Below are positions 34,987-44,797 of a stretch of DNA of 64,000 nt, one piece after another. The DNA lies in the NCBI GenBank assembly GCA_963281155.1, contig CAUJLY010000001.1:2046001-2110000 (forward strand), given 5' to 3'. This DNA comes from Rhabditophanes sp. KR3021. Lineage: Eukaryota > Nematoda > Chromadorea > Rhabditida > Alloionematidae. How positions within the stretch are numbered: position 1 is the first letter of the stretch; each line of letters opens with the position of its first letter. A model generated the notes under the pieces. The model saw only the letters and a list, made by a program, of their open reading frames with translations. It searched no databases and was not told where the DNA came from. The translations under genes and the position numbers were made by a program.

Positions 34987-36208
34987 TCATTTGAATTGGA
35001 GGTAATTTTTGAGACTTGGAGGAACAGGCAATCTACCAATATTATTTAGATATTCCTTTCCTAAATGTTGCCGAACAGTCTTCCGGCATATCGCTAATAG
35101 ACGGGGTGGTTCAGCTGAAATATCAAAATCACAATTAGCTTATTTAAATTTAACTCACCTTCCAAGCCTCCCATATAATTTATTGTAATTTCACAGTGAC
35201 CCCATACAGCACTCACTATTGGATACAAGACTTGCCCTTTCAAGCCTTTGAATGCAACACCGAGATACCTTTCCTCCGTCGCAAAGGCCATGTAACCCTC
35301 ATCCATATCCAAGACACAATAAAACGATTCGGGTATGATATTTTTACCCTCATCTTCTGCTGCTCTACTAGAGGCAGGAAAGTCCCAGCTGTCAGATTTT
35401 TTGCCATCATGAGAACAACGTAGCCTCACGATATCGAACCCATACGAATCAGTTGTAGATCCAATTAGCGAATTGTAGCCCAGAGAATGTAATTTGGCGT
35501 TCAAGTTTGCCACACCTAAAATAGTTAGTTCAATATAAGGTAGTATATATTTTACCAACGACTGCATGTGTTCCTCTTTGATTCTTGGGCCAAACAATCT
35601 TCCATACGTGAAAACCTTTCGAATACCCAACCTTCCCTCGAATGCAATCAGTAGACTGAGCCACTGGGTGTCTATGCAGCGTCAGTGGATCATCTTCTTT
35701 AACATAAATATTCAAAGATCGGTCATCTGGATTCCAGGCATGCGCTTCCATTGTCATTCTATCTGGTTTCGGCTGTGCTAGTAAATAATCGAGGCGACAC
35801 GAGGGCGTGAGATCGTCGTGGTACAGCATTTGATGACTCTAAATAAATAACTAATAATCTAAAAGGTATGGTTTACCTACCCCAGGAAATGCAGGTGACT
35901 CTATATTGGTGGTTTTTGTTGGCTTCGTAATTTTTGTTATACCTAAAAAATTCCCTCTAGCAGGCCTTGTTCTGGCAAACTCTAATAATCTATTCCGTGT
36001 GTCGGATATGCTGGGAACCGAGGTAACGTTAACAGAGCTTCGATCAGACGACATGTCTACTGAAAAAGGCACAATTATTATATAATACATCAAAGACATA
36101 TAAAAATGGTGCACTTAACTGCCTAACAAAGGGTAATGCAAAAAACGTACATTCAGATTGTCTATCTCCTTCGTCTGTTCCTTCCATTGATGCACGCTGT
36201 CCCATCAT
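34987..36208 (-). CDS. spsb: SPRY domain and SOCS box protein (SPSB1/4 type), 334 aa
   Basis: Five exons: 36208-36151, 36059-35881, 35838-35556, 35515-35159 and 35114-34987, all in phase (1005 nt). SPSB proteins are substrate receptors of Cullin-RING ubiquitin ligases: the SPRY domain binds a short Asp/Glu-Ile/Leu-Asn-Asn-Asn peptide and the SOCS box recruits Elongin B/C. The SPRY domain covers about residues 85-290 and contains [27 protein letters not shown] and [12 protein letters not shown], all conserved in SPSB1/4. The SOCS box (about 294-334) reads [12 protein letters not shown], then L-G-K-E-Y, and ends [11 protein letters not shown]. The first 80 residues are disordered, as in the family. 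A TTTTTTAG acceptor just before the ATG fits a trans-splice or leader-intron site. Confidence 0.95.
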
Positions 36209-37284
36209 ATGAAATTTCTAAAAAACAATTAATTATGATATATTAAATAAAAGATATTAACCAAAACATGCTAATGAATTTGAAAGTAAGTGAAACACGT
36301 AAGTCGAAAAGGGGTGACGAGCTAAAAGAAACGATGAAAAAAGCATTTCCACGCGCTTAGCTAAACAGAATCATTCTAATTAACTTAAAAAAATTACTTT
36401 AATGCATTTTGCCACACCACACAACACAACCACCAAAAGAATCACCAAAATTGTGACTCCTCTAATAAATAAATCGATGAACACATAACAGAGTACATAG
36501 TAATTTATTTTTATTAATTGTTAACAATAATATTATTTTCATACTTTGAGCCCGTCAAAATATTTACATTTGAATGCACACATTTTTGACTTGCTTTCAC
36601 TGGTTAGTTCATTTGTCCTTTTTTACAAATAATGTTAACATTTGTAGTGTGATATATCAAGTATGGGAAATTGCAAATTTAAAGTGTGAAACTATTATTT
36701 TCTAAATTCGCAGTTCAACATAAATATGTTTCTATTTACAATATCAATGCAATAATAAAAAAGACTGTCAGAGTAATTGTTTTGATGGATGGAAGTTGGT
36801 GTTTACATGTTTGAAAGATGATGTAAAAAACCGTTTTTTGTAAATAATAAATTACATATAACTGATAATAAATCAAGTGATCTTATTAAGCAGAATTCGT
36901 AGACAGACCATTCTTTTTATACCAAACAAAAATTAATTAAAATATGAACATCAAAGATGTTTTAAACATGAATAAATTTCATTTATTCACATCAATACAT
37001 ACATCTGTCTGGCCATTATGTGCCCATTCGAGTTTCAAAGAGTATATAGTTTATCTAAAATTGTCCAAGTTAAAATGCATTTTTTGCGATAAAGGCTTTA
37101 ACTACACAAAAAGAAAGAGACATTCAATTATTAATTATGCAATCTAATCATTTAAAGTGTCTACAAAAAACACACACAACTAACAATTTAAAAGTTGTAT
37201 ATGGACATGCTTAATTCACTTCATTTATACTTTACCTATTTATATTGTTAACATACATATTTATTTTAGATTCAGTTTTTTAGT
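36209..37284. other. Intergenic region, 1.1 kb
   Basis: Divergent promoters of SPSB and the GST-like gene. The frame at 36944-37147 ends in a Cys-x2-Cys stretch faintly like the N-terminus of the zinc-ribbon-like genes downstream and could be a decayed third copy, but this is weak. Confidence 0.4.
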
Positions 37285-37884
37285 ATGGGTGATTTTTATA
37301 AGTTGTTTTACTTGCCGGAAAAGGAGTATGGCAGTATTATCAAATTAGTATTGGAGTATATTAATGTTAAGTTTGAAAATCATCCTATCAAGTACGCCGA
37401 TTTACCTCAAATTGATATGGAGTTGTTAAACAATTTGCCTTTGCTTGAGCTAGGTGGCACTTTTAAAGTCAAGGGAATTCTGCCTATTCTTAGACATTTA
37501 CAGCAAAAGTATGGCTGCCATAGTAAAGAATGCCTTGATAGTGCAGAATCAATTGCTCAATGCATCCAGGACTTTGATGTCAAAGTAAACAACAATAATT
37601 GTCTAAATGATAATGATGAGGTAACATTCTAATTTATTGTTTACTTTTTAATATTAAGCTTCTATTGGTAGGTAACAGATTTTTTGTCATTGATAACTGA
37701 TTTGCTGAATAAAAATAAAAATGGGTTTCTCACAGAATCAGGCGTGACTTTCATGGATTTTTATGCTGCTGAGAAACTCGAACACATTATGTTCAAATTC
37801 GACGAATATTCAGATCAATTTCCCGAAATACTAGCCTTTATTAGAACCATTTTTTCATTGTCTAAAATAGAAATAAAAGTTTAA
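37285..37884 (+). CDS. Shortened glutathione S-transferase-like protein (sigma type), 182 aa
   Basis: Exons 37285-37620 and 37672-37884, with a 51-nt phase-0 intron. The N-terminal thioredoxin-fold half is recognisable: F-Y-K-L-F-Y with the Tyr expected at the active site, L-P-L-L-E-L-G-G, then P-I-L-R-H-L and Q-Q-K-Y-G. The C-terminal half has the sigma-class G-F-L-T-E-S-G-V-T-F-M-D, A-E-K-L-E and F-P-E-I-L-A signature. Two things are odd. The usual Gln-Ser before A-I-x-R, which holds glutathione, is replaced by Gly-Ile. About 25-40 residues between the halves are missing (typical length is about 205). It may be a non-catalytic relative or a decaying copy, although both exons remain open. 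Confidence 0.75.
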
Positions 37885-38069
37885 GAGATTTTCCTGTGAA
37901 TGCAGAGAAAGCAATAAAGGTAATATTTAATTACCAATTGATAAAAATTGTTTATATCTAATCATAGAATCCAAAGCTGTACCTTCATTTAGTTGCTTAA
38001 TATCTAAATTGTTTTGTATAAATATTATTTTTTAATAAAATTTAAACCAATTTCCATTAACATCTAAAC

Positions 38070-39069
38070 ATGACACAAATATGCAGTCTCTGCAATTATG
38101 TATTTGACAACAACCGGCATTACACTGATTATGACTGTCCAACATTAAAAGAAAAACCGAGAAAAAATTCAGAAGAGAGCAATCAAATAGAGTTTAACCG
38201 AGGATTATTGTTTCAAATATGTTAAATTGATCGAATATTCATTTAAAGATGAAGGCATCAATTATTATTTCTTATATATGCTTTATAACAAATCGAAATT
38301 TGATGAAAATGTTGACACAATTGGACCCTTTGATTGCAGTGATATGTATGGCGACGTCACAAAAAAGTTAAATTCATTTGTCCAGGAACAATGTTACTTT
38401 TGTTGGAATGACTACTGCTGCTAAAAAATGCTAATATACAAATATATAACAAAGTCAGAAGTTTTGTGATAATATAGATAGAAGTACAGGACAAATGCAC
38501 AATATAAATAAGTGCAAAAACTTGAGCAATGGGAATACCACTGGAATGGTTTATTTCTGTTTTGAAAGAAAATACTATGCACCTGTATCAAAATATTTGA
38601 AGAAACCTTAAGGAAAACTTTGCGTTACCCTGGCTATGATAAGTATTTAAATGTTAATTTTTATATTAGCTAGTCCGAAAGAATCTATTAGTCGACTTGG
38701 TAATTATTTAATTAACTTAATGATAAGGCACATTGACAGGAAACAAATTTATCCAAGACAAAATCGAAAACATAGTTCTGACAATGATGGAGAAGAAATT
38801 GAAAACCCTAAATTAAAATCTGACTCTGAAGAGCCATCAAAAAATAACGCTAAGCCAACTATCAACACTCACTCTTCCTATGATTCCGAAAAAAGCTGCA
38901 ATTATTTAGGATCTCTTAAAACTGGAAAAAATCAGCTCATGAAATGAGAAAACAATGTGTTTGTTGTGACAAATTCAAAGAAAATTTACTACCAAACGTA
39001 TATTGCAAAAAGTGCTTTAACCTATTCATGACAAAAAGAAGGTTCAATGTTAAACATCAACTTTTTTAG
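38070..39069 (+). pseudogene. Decayed copy of the zinc-ribbon-like gene at 39396
   Basis: The start (ATG 38070, Cys-x2-Cys, then N-N-R-H-Y) matches the intact gene at 39396, but the frame stops at a TAA about 50 codons in. Homology resumes in other frames: the K-Y-V-K-L-I-E segment near 38217, Y-M-L-Y-N-K-S-K-F-D near 38275, P-K-E-S-I-S-R-L-G near 38672, and the final Q-C-V-C-C-D-K-F near 38950, ending at 39069. At least three frameshifts or stops separate these pieces. The acidic Glu/Lys repeat of the intact gene is absent. Upstream DNA, including TATAAATA at 38017-38024, is also copied. Confidence 0.8.
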
Positions 39070-39331
39070 CAATTATTTTTTTACTGATTAATTTTTTATA
39101 ATTGGTGGAAATGAATCATCATATTAATTGTTTGAAACACTTGCTTAGTTTAATAAATGCAATTAAATATCAATGTTCATGATATGACTATAAAATGTTG
39201 AGATTTTTTTTCTGTAAATGCGGATGTAGGAAATATAAGAGTCACTATACATCAACTGATAAGAGTTATGCATATCTTTGCATTTAAGAAATTATACCTG
39301 TATTTAAATGCTTATAATCTAAATTTTCCTG

Positions 39332-39339
39332 TATAAATA
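39332..39339 (+). promoter_or_regulatory. TATA box of the zinc-ribbon-like gene
   Basis: TATAAATA 57 nt before the ATG at 39396, in a block shared with the pseudogene promoter at 38017-38024. Confidence 0.5.
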
Positions 39340-39395
39340 TTATTTCTTAATAAAGTGAGCATTCAAACCATTTCTATATTGATTATTATCCAAAT

Positions 39396-40361
39396 ATGTC
39401 TAAAATATGCTATATCTGCGACAATGAATTCGATAGCAACCGGCATTACCTTGAGCTTCAATGCCCAAAATTAGAAGAGAAAATGAGAGAAAATTTGGAG
39501 GAAGACAACAAAATAATGGACAATAAGAACCTATTTTTTAAGTATGTTAAGTTGATCGAATCATTATTTCAAAATAATAGCAGAGATAAAAGTATGCTGT
39601 ATATGCTCTACGACAAATCGAAATTTGATCAAGATGTTGACGCAGTTATTGGACGTTTTAATTACAATAATATGGAGGATAATGTGAAAGAACACCTTAA
39701 TTTGATTTTGCAAAAGCATGGTTTCTTTATTGGAATTACTACAATCCCTAACTCATGTTACAAGGCATGCATAAAAAATGGTGAGGATTTTTTGGATGAC
39801 CCAGAAGGAAGTACAATAAATACAAAAAGCAGAATCACCGGAAGCATAATGTCTAGTGGAAATACCATTGGAATGATTTATAATGATTTTGAGAAAAAAT
39901 ACAATTTCATTTTCATTAAAATATTTGAGATAATTTTGTTGAGAGCTTTATGCTACCCTGCTAATGTCATGTATGAAAACGTAAAATACTCTCAATTGGC
40001 TATTCCTAAAGAATCTATTCCTCGAATTGGCAGTTATCTAATCGACTTGATGATTAACCAAATGGGTAAGAAACGTACTCTTTCAAAACCAACTCAAAAT
40101 TATAATTTTGAAGAAGAAGGAGAAGAAGAAGAAGAAGAAAAAGAAAAAAAAGAAGAAGAAGAAGAAGAAGAAGAAGAAGAAAAAGAAAAAGAAAAAAAAG
40201 AAGAAGAAGAAGAAGAAAATTCAGATGGAAGTGAAACCCATCACTTTGGCCAACAATGCGTATGCTGTGATGAGTTCAATAAAAATTTGCAACCCAATGG
40301 ATGGTGCGAAGAATGTTCTGACATATGTATGTTAGAAAGACGTTCCAATGTTAGGCATTAA
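39396..40361 (+). CDS. Protein with terminal Cys pairs and a Glu/Lys repeat, 321 aa; family unknown
   Basis: Single exon. The N-terminus has Cys-x2-Cys followed by H-Y and another Cys (residues about 5-24). The C-terminus has Cys-x2-Cys and a second Cys-x2-Cys about 17 residues later (about 288-308), so one or two zinc sites are likely. The middle (45-235) is ordinary globular sequence with M-L-Y-D-K-S-K-F-D and P-K-E-S-I-P-R-I-G-S-Y-L motifs shared with the pseudogene upstream. Residues about 239-276 are nearly pure Glu/Lys, from a GAA/AAA microsatellite at 40110-40218. I do not recognise the family. The flanking TATA box and an open frame beside a dead copy argue that it is functional. Confidence 0.75.
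   Translation: MSKICYICDNEFDSNRHYLELQCPKLEEKMRENLEEDNKIMDNKNLFFKYVKLIESLFQNNSRDKSMLYMLYDKSKFDQDVDAVIGRFNYNNMEDNVKEHLNLILQKHGFFIGITTIPNSCYKACIKNGEDFLDDPEGSTINTKSRITGSIMSSGNTIGMIYNDFEKKYNFIFIKIFEIILLRALCYPANVMYENVKYSQLAIPKESIPRIGSYLIDLMINQMGKKRTLSKPTQNYNFEEEGEEEEEEKEKKEEEEEEEEEEKEKEKKEEEEEENSDGSETHHFGQQCVCCDEFNKNLQPNGWCEECSDICMLERRSNVRH
40110..40218 (+). repeat. GAA-rich coding microsatellite
   Basis: An almost uninterrupted purine run of GAA with some AAA triplets inside the gene at 39396, giving a poly-Glu/Lys segment. The +1 frame would give poly-Lys. It is absent from the pseudogene copy. Confidence 0.85.
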
Positions 40362-40524
40362 TTCTGATATAAATATAGTTTGCACTGATTTGATTTAAAT
40401 AATAAAATTAAAAGTAGCGGAAATTAGTTATTAAATTAATTGCTTTAAACACATGGTTAGGCCAAGAAATTAGACTAAGTAATTATAAAACAGAAGTTTA
40501 GTTTGTTATTTTGCATTTGTGAGA

Positions 40525-41539
40525 ATGGATATTTTTAAAATTGGTGGCTATGAAGTTCAAAGAAGAGTTCTAGGAAGCATTTTGATTATTTTAATTATCA
40601 TCAGCCTATGCGTAAGTTTCTTTATGCTTTACACTTTTTGGGTGAAAAGGGAAATATTCAAGACCGCGTTTATATCTCTTCTTAATCTGAATATTGTATT
40701 CTGTGATATTATTGGAATTGTTACTAATACTTCTACCGACTTATTTTTATTTATGATTGTCGATCCACAAGTTGAAGAAGGTAATTAATAAGACGTAACT
40801 TTAATTAATGGAGTTTTTAGAATTTGTTCATTCCTTGTTTTTCGACATAGCCTGGGCATTGCGTGATTTGAGTTATATTACCTGGATTTCTTTATTACAA
40901 TTCATGACAATTAATAGATTTTTGACTTTCTACAGTCCATCCATGGCCCGCAAAAACACCAAACTTCAAGTAATTTCATTCTGTATAATCTCATGGATCA
41001 TCGGTATTTCTTTTGAACTCTTAAAAAGATTCGGCTTTAATATAATGAAAGATTACGGTGAGGAAGATATTTTGACAAGAAACGAAAGATCACATCCTAA
41101 TGAAGTTGGATTATTTTTGCAATCTATTTTTAGTGTAATTTACATCGCAAATCCCACCTTTTTATTTATACTTTACATCTTAGCATTTATCAAAGTTCGA
41201 AACATGAGTACAACAGTAAATAAAAATGATGTCACCTCTCTTAAGACCAAAAGTAATTATACTCAGAGTCAACCAAAAAACAGTTCAGTAAACTATGAGA
41301 AGTTAATTTTGTTACAAAGTTTATTAATCACTTCAATTTATCAAATTAATACTTTGGCTAATTATTTTTTCCTACCAGTTATACTTCTTGTCGGAAGTAA
41401 TTTTATGTGGTATTGGTATTGGGTTGTGCTGGTTTTTAATCTGCTGATGAACACTATTAACCAGATAGCTTTTTTTTGTTTTAACACTACAGCAAACAAG
41501 TTTTTTAAGGACACAATAAGAAGTATTTTATGTAAATGA
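40525..41539 (+). CDS. Seven-transmembrane serpentine chemoreceptor (324 aa)
   Basis: Exons 40525-40780 and 40821-41539, with a 40-nt intron in phase 1. Seven hydrophobic helices are visible: about 14-37, 44-66, 95-115, 130-150, 185-205, 245-265 and 280-300. An N-R-F after the third helix stands in the DRY position, and the seventh helix ends in F-F-C-F-N, a form of the NPxxY region common in nematode chemoreceptors (srx/srv/srsx groups). The family cannot be assigned with certainty. The expected role is odour or pheromone sensing in sensory cilia. The start is the ATG at 40525; an upstream in-frame GTG is not used. Confidence 0.8.
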
Positions 41540-41628
41540 ATAAAAATAATTTTGTTAATGTGTTTATTAATTACCTTTTCGATAAGTATTACAGCTTCAT
41601 ATTGGAACCTCTTGATCACACACTTGAA

Positions 41629-42205
41629 TTACTGTAATTGTAATCCAAATTGTGCATAATAATAATTCCATAAATAATATAACAAAGGCACAATGATATC
41701 AAGCATGTAATAAACAATAAATCTTTGATTTCGTGATTCTACATGCTTAGTTAATAAATACTTTGAACTGATAGGTCTTTTGGCGAACATCTCACCTAAT
41801 TTCATCGAATTTGTTCTAAAGTCTTTCTTATTCATTGTTTCAATAATGTTTCTGCCGAATGTATCTGGTTTAAATAAATCCATTTTACCCACAATTGTTC
41901 CAATTTTATTGTGTTAATTAGTCGCGCCTTTCGCAGCTGATCTCCTAAATATTTAAATTTAGTTATAAAAGTTATTTATTAACTTACCGAATATAGGAAT
42001 AGCTAAACACGGACAGCCTGATAGCGAAAAGGCAATTTGATGGACAGAATTTAATCCGGCGTGTGACAGTATCAAGGACAAACGTGGACCATTAATAAAA
42101 TCATTTTGTGCACCCATTTATTCAAAATTAAATGTGGAGCTTCATTATTCAAACCGTTATCCGGTGTTTCATATTTAAATGTTATCACAAGTAATTTAAT
42201 CAGCA
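41629..42205 (-). pseudogene. UDP-glucuronosyltransferase, 3' fragment with two frameshifts
   Basis: Only the C-terminal sugar-nucleotide-binding half remains. Reading the minus strand: F-K-Y-E-T-P at about 42195, then W-V followed by a one-base shift near 42113 into Q-N-D-F, then S-H-A-G-L-N-S-V, P-I-F-G-D-Q across a normal 43-nt intron (41987-41945), a second one-base shift near 41900, then M-F-A-K-R-P-I-S and Y-Y-M-L-D-I near the membrane-proximal end. These are the signature and tail of nematode UGTs. The N-terminal acceptor-binding half is missing. The two shifts and the truncation make function unlikely. Confidence 0.8.
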
Positions 42206-42344
42206 TTATAGTAGATAAAAGGTTTAAAACAGATAGCCAGCTAAGTTAATGAAACGCTCATAATAAGCCATTATTGGAGTTGAAGCTAAGATGGAGTCAT
42301 TGTTTAAGTAATTGGGGAGTGTGCTTTTACGTGTAAAAAGTTAT

Positions 42345-42418
42345 TGCCGCCAGCAGGGGTCGAACCTGCGACCTTGGGCTTATTAGACCCACGCTCTAAC
42401 CGACTGAGCTATGGCGGC
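42345..42418 (-). tRNA. tRNA-Ile (anticodon AAT)
   Basis: A complete cloverleaf on the minus strand: acceptor GCCGCCA/TGGCGGC with discriminator A, a D-arm with AGTCGG, an anticodon loop CTAATAA giving AAT, and a T-arm GCAGG-TTCGACC-CCTGC. No intron. Confidence 0.95.
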
Positions 42419-42605
42419 TGTTATCAATTAGTACTCATTTCAATCAAAAACTATCTTATCTATTTCAATCAATTTTTTACATTTATTTATATGTTACTGT
42501 TTTAAAGGATTACAAATGCAATAAATTCATTTCTTTATTTTATAAAACAAAGCCCCTATCTTCCCAATAATAGTTAACACGATATACAAAAAATAAACGT
42601 TTCAT

Positions 42606-44409
42606 TTATCCTGAAGCACAGAATCCACAAGTCAAAGGACTAAACGAATATATTAGATCGACAGTTATAGACTTACCATTGAGTTCTCATCAAGGTTCTG
42701 TAAACGGAAACTGTGCAATAAGCGCTGCGGCTTGGGCAATCTGAAACTCCGGTGGATGGATTCAATAAATCGGCACAAGAACCGGTGCTAGTGACTGTGG
42801 AAGTGCAATATCCACAAGAACGTTGACCTAAAAAATGAGTAAATGTAACAAATATATTAGCTTACATTTCGTTCTCATAAGAGTCAAGTAAAGAGCATTT
42901 GTACAATATCCTTTTGCAGCTAAAGACCCGCAATCATTTGAGCCTCCAGTAACAAGATCAGTGCATGTAGTTGTAGTTGTGGTTGAAGCGGTACATCTAT
43001 AAATTGTATGTTAGTTGAAATAATAATGAATCTATTGTAAATAACATCTCCACCTAGTTACTTACCTTAAGGTGTAAAGGTTACAAATTCCACTAGTACA
43101 AGAAGTGCCGGTAATACATTGGGATGTAAGTGATCCGACTGAGCAATAATTTTCAGTAGCCAAACTTCCAAGATTTGGTCTAGCAACACAGGTATATCCC
43201 CCACAGAGAACAGTGCTGCCGAGTACGCATGAAGTAGTACAGACATTTTCTCCCTAAAAAAGTATATTGTAAAGATAGAAGTTTCTTTTAGCAAATATTG
43301 TATATAAGAAGATAGACTATTTAATTTGCAAGAATATACTTACGGCCAAATTGAAAGCAGTTGGATTGCAAGAAAGTCCTAAAAAGGTATGCAAAGGGTG
43401 CGATTTTTAATATTATTTACCTGCGATACAACCAACAGCTCCAGTTCCATCAAGGGTACAAGATTGCCCAATTGTTCTTAATCCAGCAAGAACCGGTAAA
43501 GTTGTCGTGGTCGTGGTTGTAGTTGTAGTTGTGGTCACGACACAGAAGAAGCTGAAAACGTTATAAATATTATTTATTTGAATACACACTATAAAGTAAT
43601 CATGATCAATGATTGATGCAATCGTGATAAATTGCATGTGTGGGCTTTCTATAATTAGATTACATACCTGAATAAGTTACAAGTTCCAGCGGCACAAGTT
43701 GGAGCGGTTGCCCCAGCAATAGCAGGGACACAAGACGTACCATCAGCAAAATTAGTACAAGCACTAATTGTAGAGCCTGTTCCAGTCAAAGCACAATCGG
43801 CGGCAGTTGTTGATCCACAATCGGTCATGCCTAAAAATAAGACTTACTCAATCACAGTTTCACCTACTTGTGCAAACTGTAGTACAAACGCTGGTTGGAG
43901 TCACAGCACCATTACAAGTGGAGGTTGTAGGACATTGTCCGGATTCTGTGCATATGCCTCCCACAACAGCAGGAGCAACACATTTGCCAGTGAATTCTGA
44001 ACAAAGAGAAGTAGCTCCAGCACATGGTACTGTTGGACAAGCTAGCAAAGCAGTTGGATATGTAGCTGCTGCGCAGAATCGTGCAGGGAGAGCACCTGCT
44101 GGTGGAGTCCCTCCTTGAGGTACCGCTGTAGCGGCACAAACCCCTCCTGTTCCGCAATCGGGATTCTATAAGAAATGCAATTAATGTATTTTTAAATAGA
44201 AGTTAATGTTGTTGCCAAGTAATGCACTCTAAACTTACCGAATGGCACTCTCTTACACAAATGTTATTTGTGGCAGCACCTGGAGTACATACAAATCCAG
44301 GAGAGCAAGAATTTACAGAACAGTCACCTCCTAATTGAACTGCTTGTCCAGAAGCCACATTAATGAAAGCGAATAAACAGGCAATAGTAAGAGGATTGAA
44401 GAACTTCAT
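42606..44409 (-). CDS. Secreted Cys-rich protein with two C-terminal ShKT domains, copy A (433 aa)
   Basis: Nine exons: 44409-44239, 44165-43868, 43830-43668, 43551-43421, 43378-43344, 43253-43066, 42996-42866, 42827-42677 and 42639-42606 (1302 nt). A signal peptide (about 1-20) is followed by several Cys-rich modules resembling nematode EB modules (spaced C-x4-6-C pairs, C-T-x-x-C). A Thr-only linker follows near residue 215, then another Cys-rich block, a second Thr run near residue 335, and two six-Cys ShKT domains, each ending in L-M-R-T then C-x3-C-x2-C. ShKT domains are named from a sea anemone channel toxin but are common in nematode secreted and surface proteins, and toxicity is not implied. 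A TATA box lies 46 nt upstream. It is a tandem paralogue of copy B. Confidence 0.85.
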
Positions 44410-44797
44410 GTTGGAATAATTTGATGGTTTTGTAGAATTGTAACACGCTTTTATACTGATTTGGCCGCATCTGAATAAATAACATCCATGTCCAAAAGCA
44501 GTTACCGATGTCCACTGACTATTTAAACAAGCATGTCTCTATTGTTCGCAACATTTTATCGGCGTTATGCGCACAATTTCCACCTGTAAAGTATTTACAT
44601 GCACTATTCAAATTCTGGAAATGTTTAATTAACTGCTCTAATTCAAAACACAATACTTATCATGTAATATATGACTAATCCGACCATAACTAATAATTCT
44701 ACACATTTTAGATACATATTTTTATTTAATCTTCCTTTTTATCAAAAGGAAGCCCCAATATAGTTCCCAATAATTAACAATGTTAAAAAGTTTAGTT
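44410..44797. other. Spacer between the two ShKT genes
   Basis: Promoter of copy A and 3' flank of copy B; no gene. Confidence 0.5.
44448..44455 (-). promoter_or_regulatory. TATA box of ShKT gene copy A
   Basis: TATAAAAG on the minus strand, about 39-46 nt before the ATG at 44409. Confidence 0.55.

Noticed and set aside
40108..40335. Poly-Lys frame
   Set aside because: Out-of-frame reading of the GAA microsatellite in the gene at 39396.
43807..44118. Plus-strand Ala/Gly/Val-rich frame
   Set aside because: Antisense of exon 2 of ShKT copy A; long only because of the GC-richer Cys modules.
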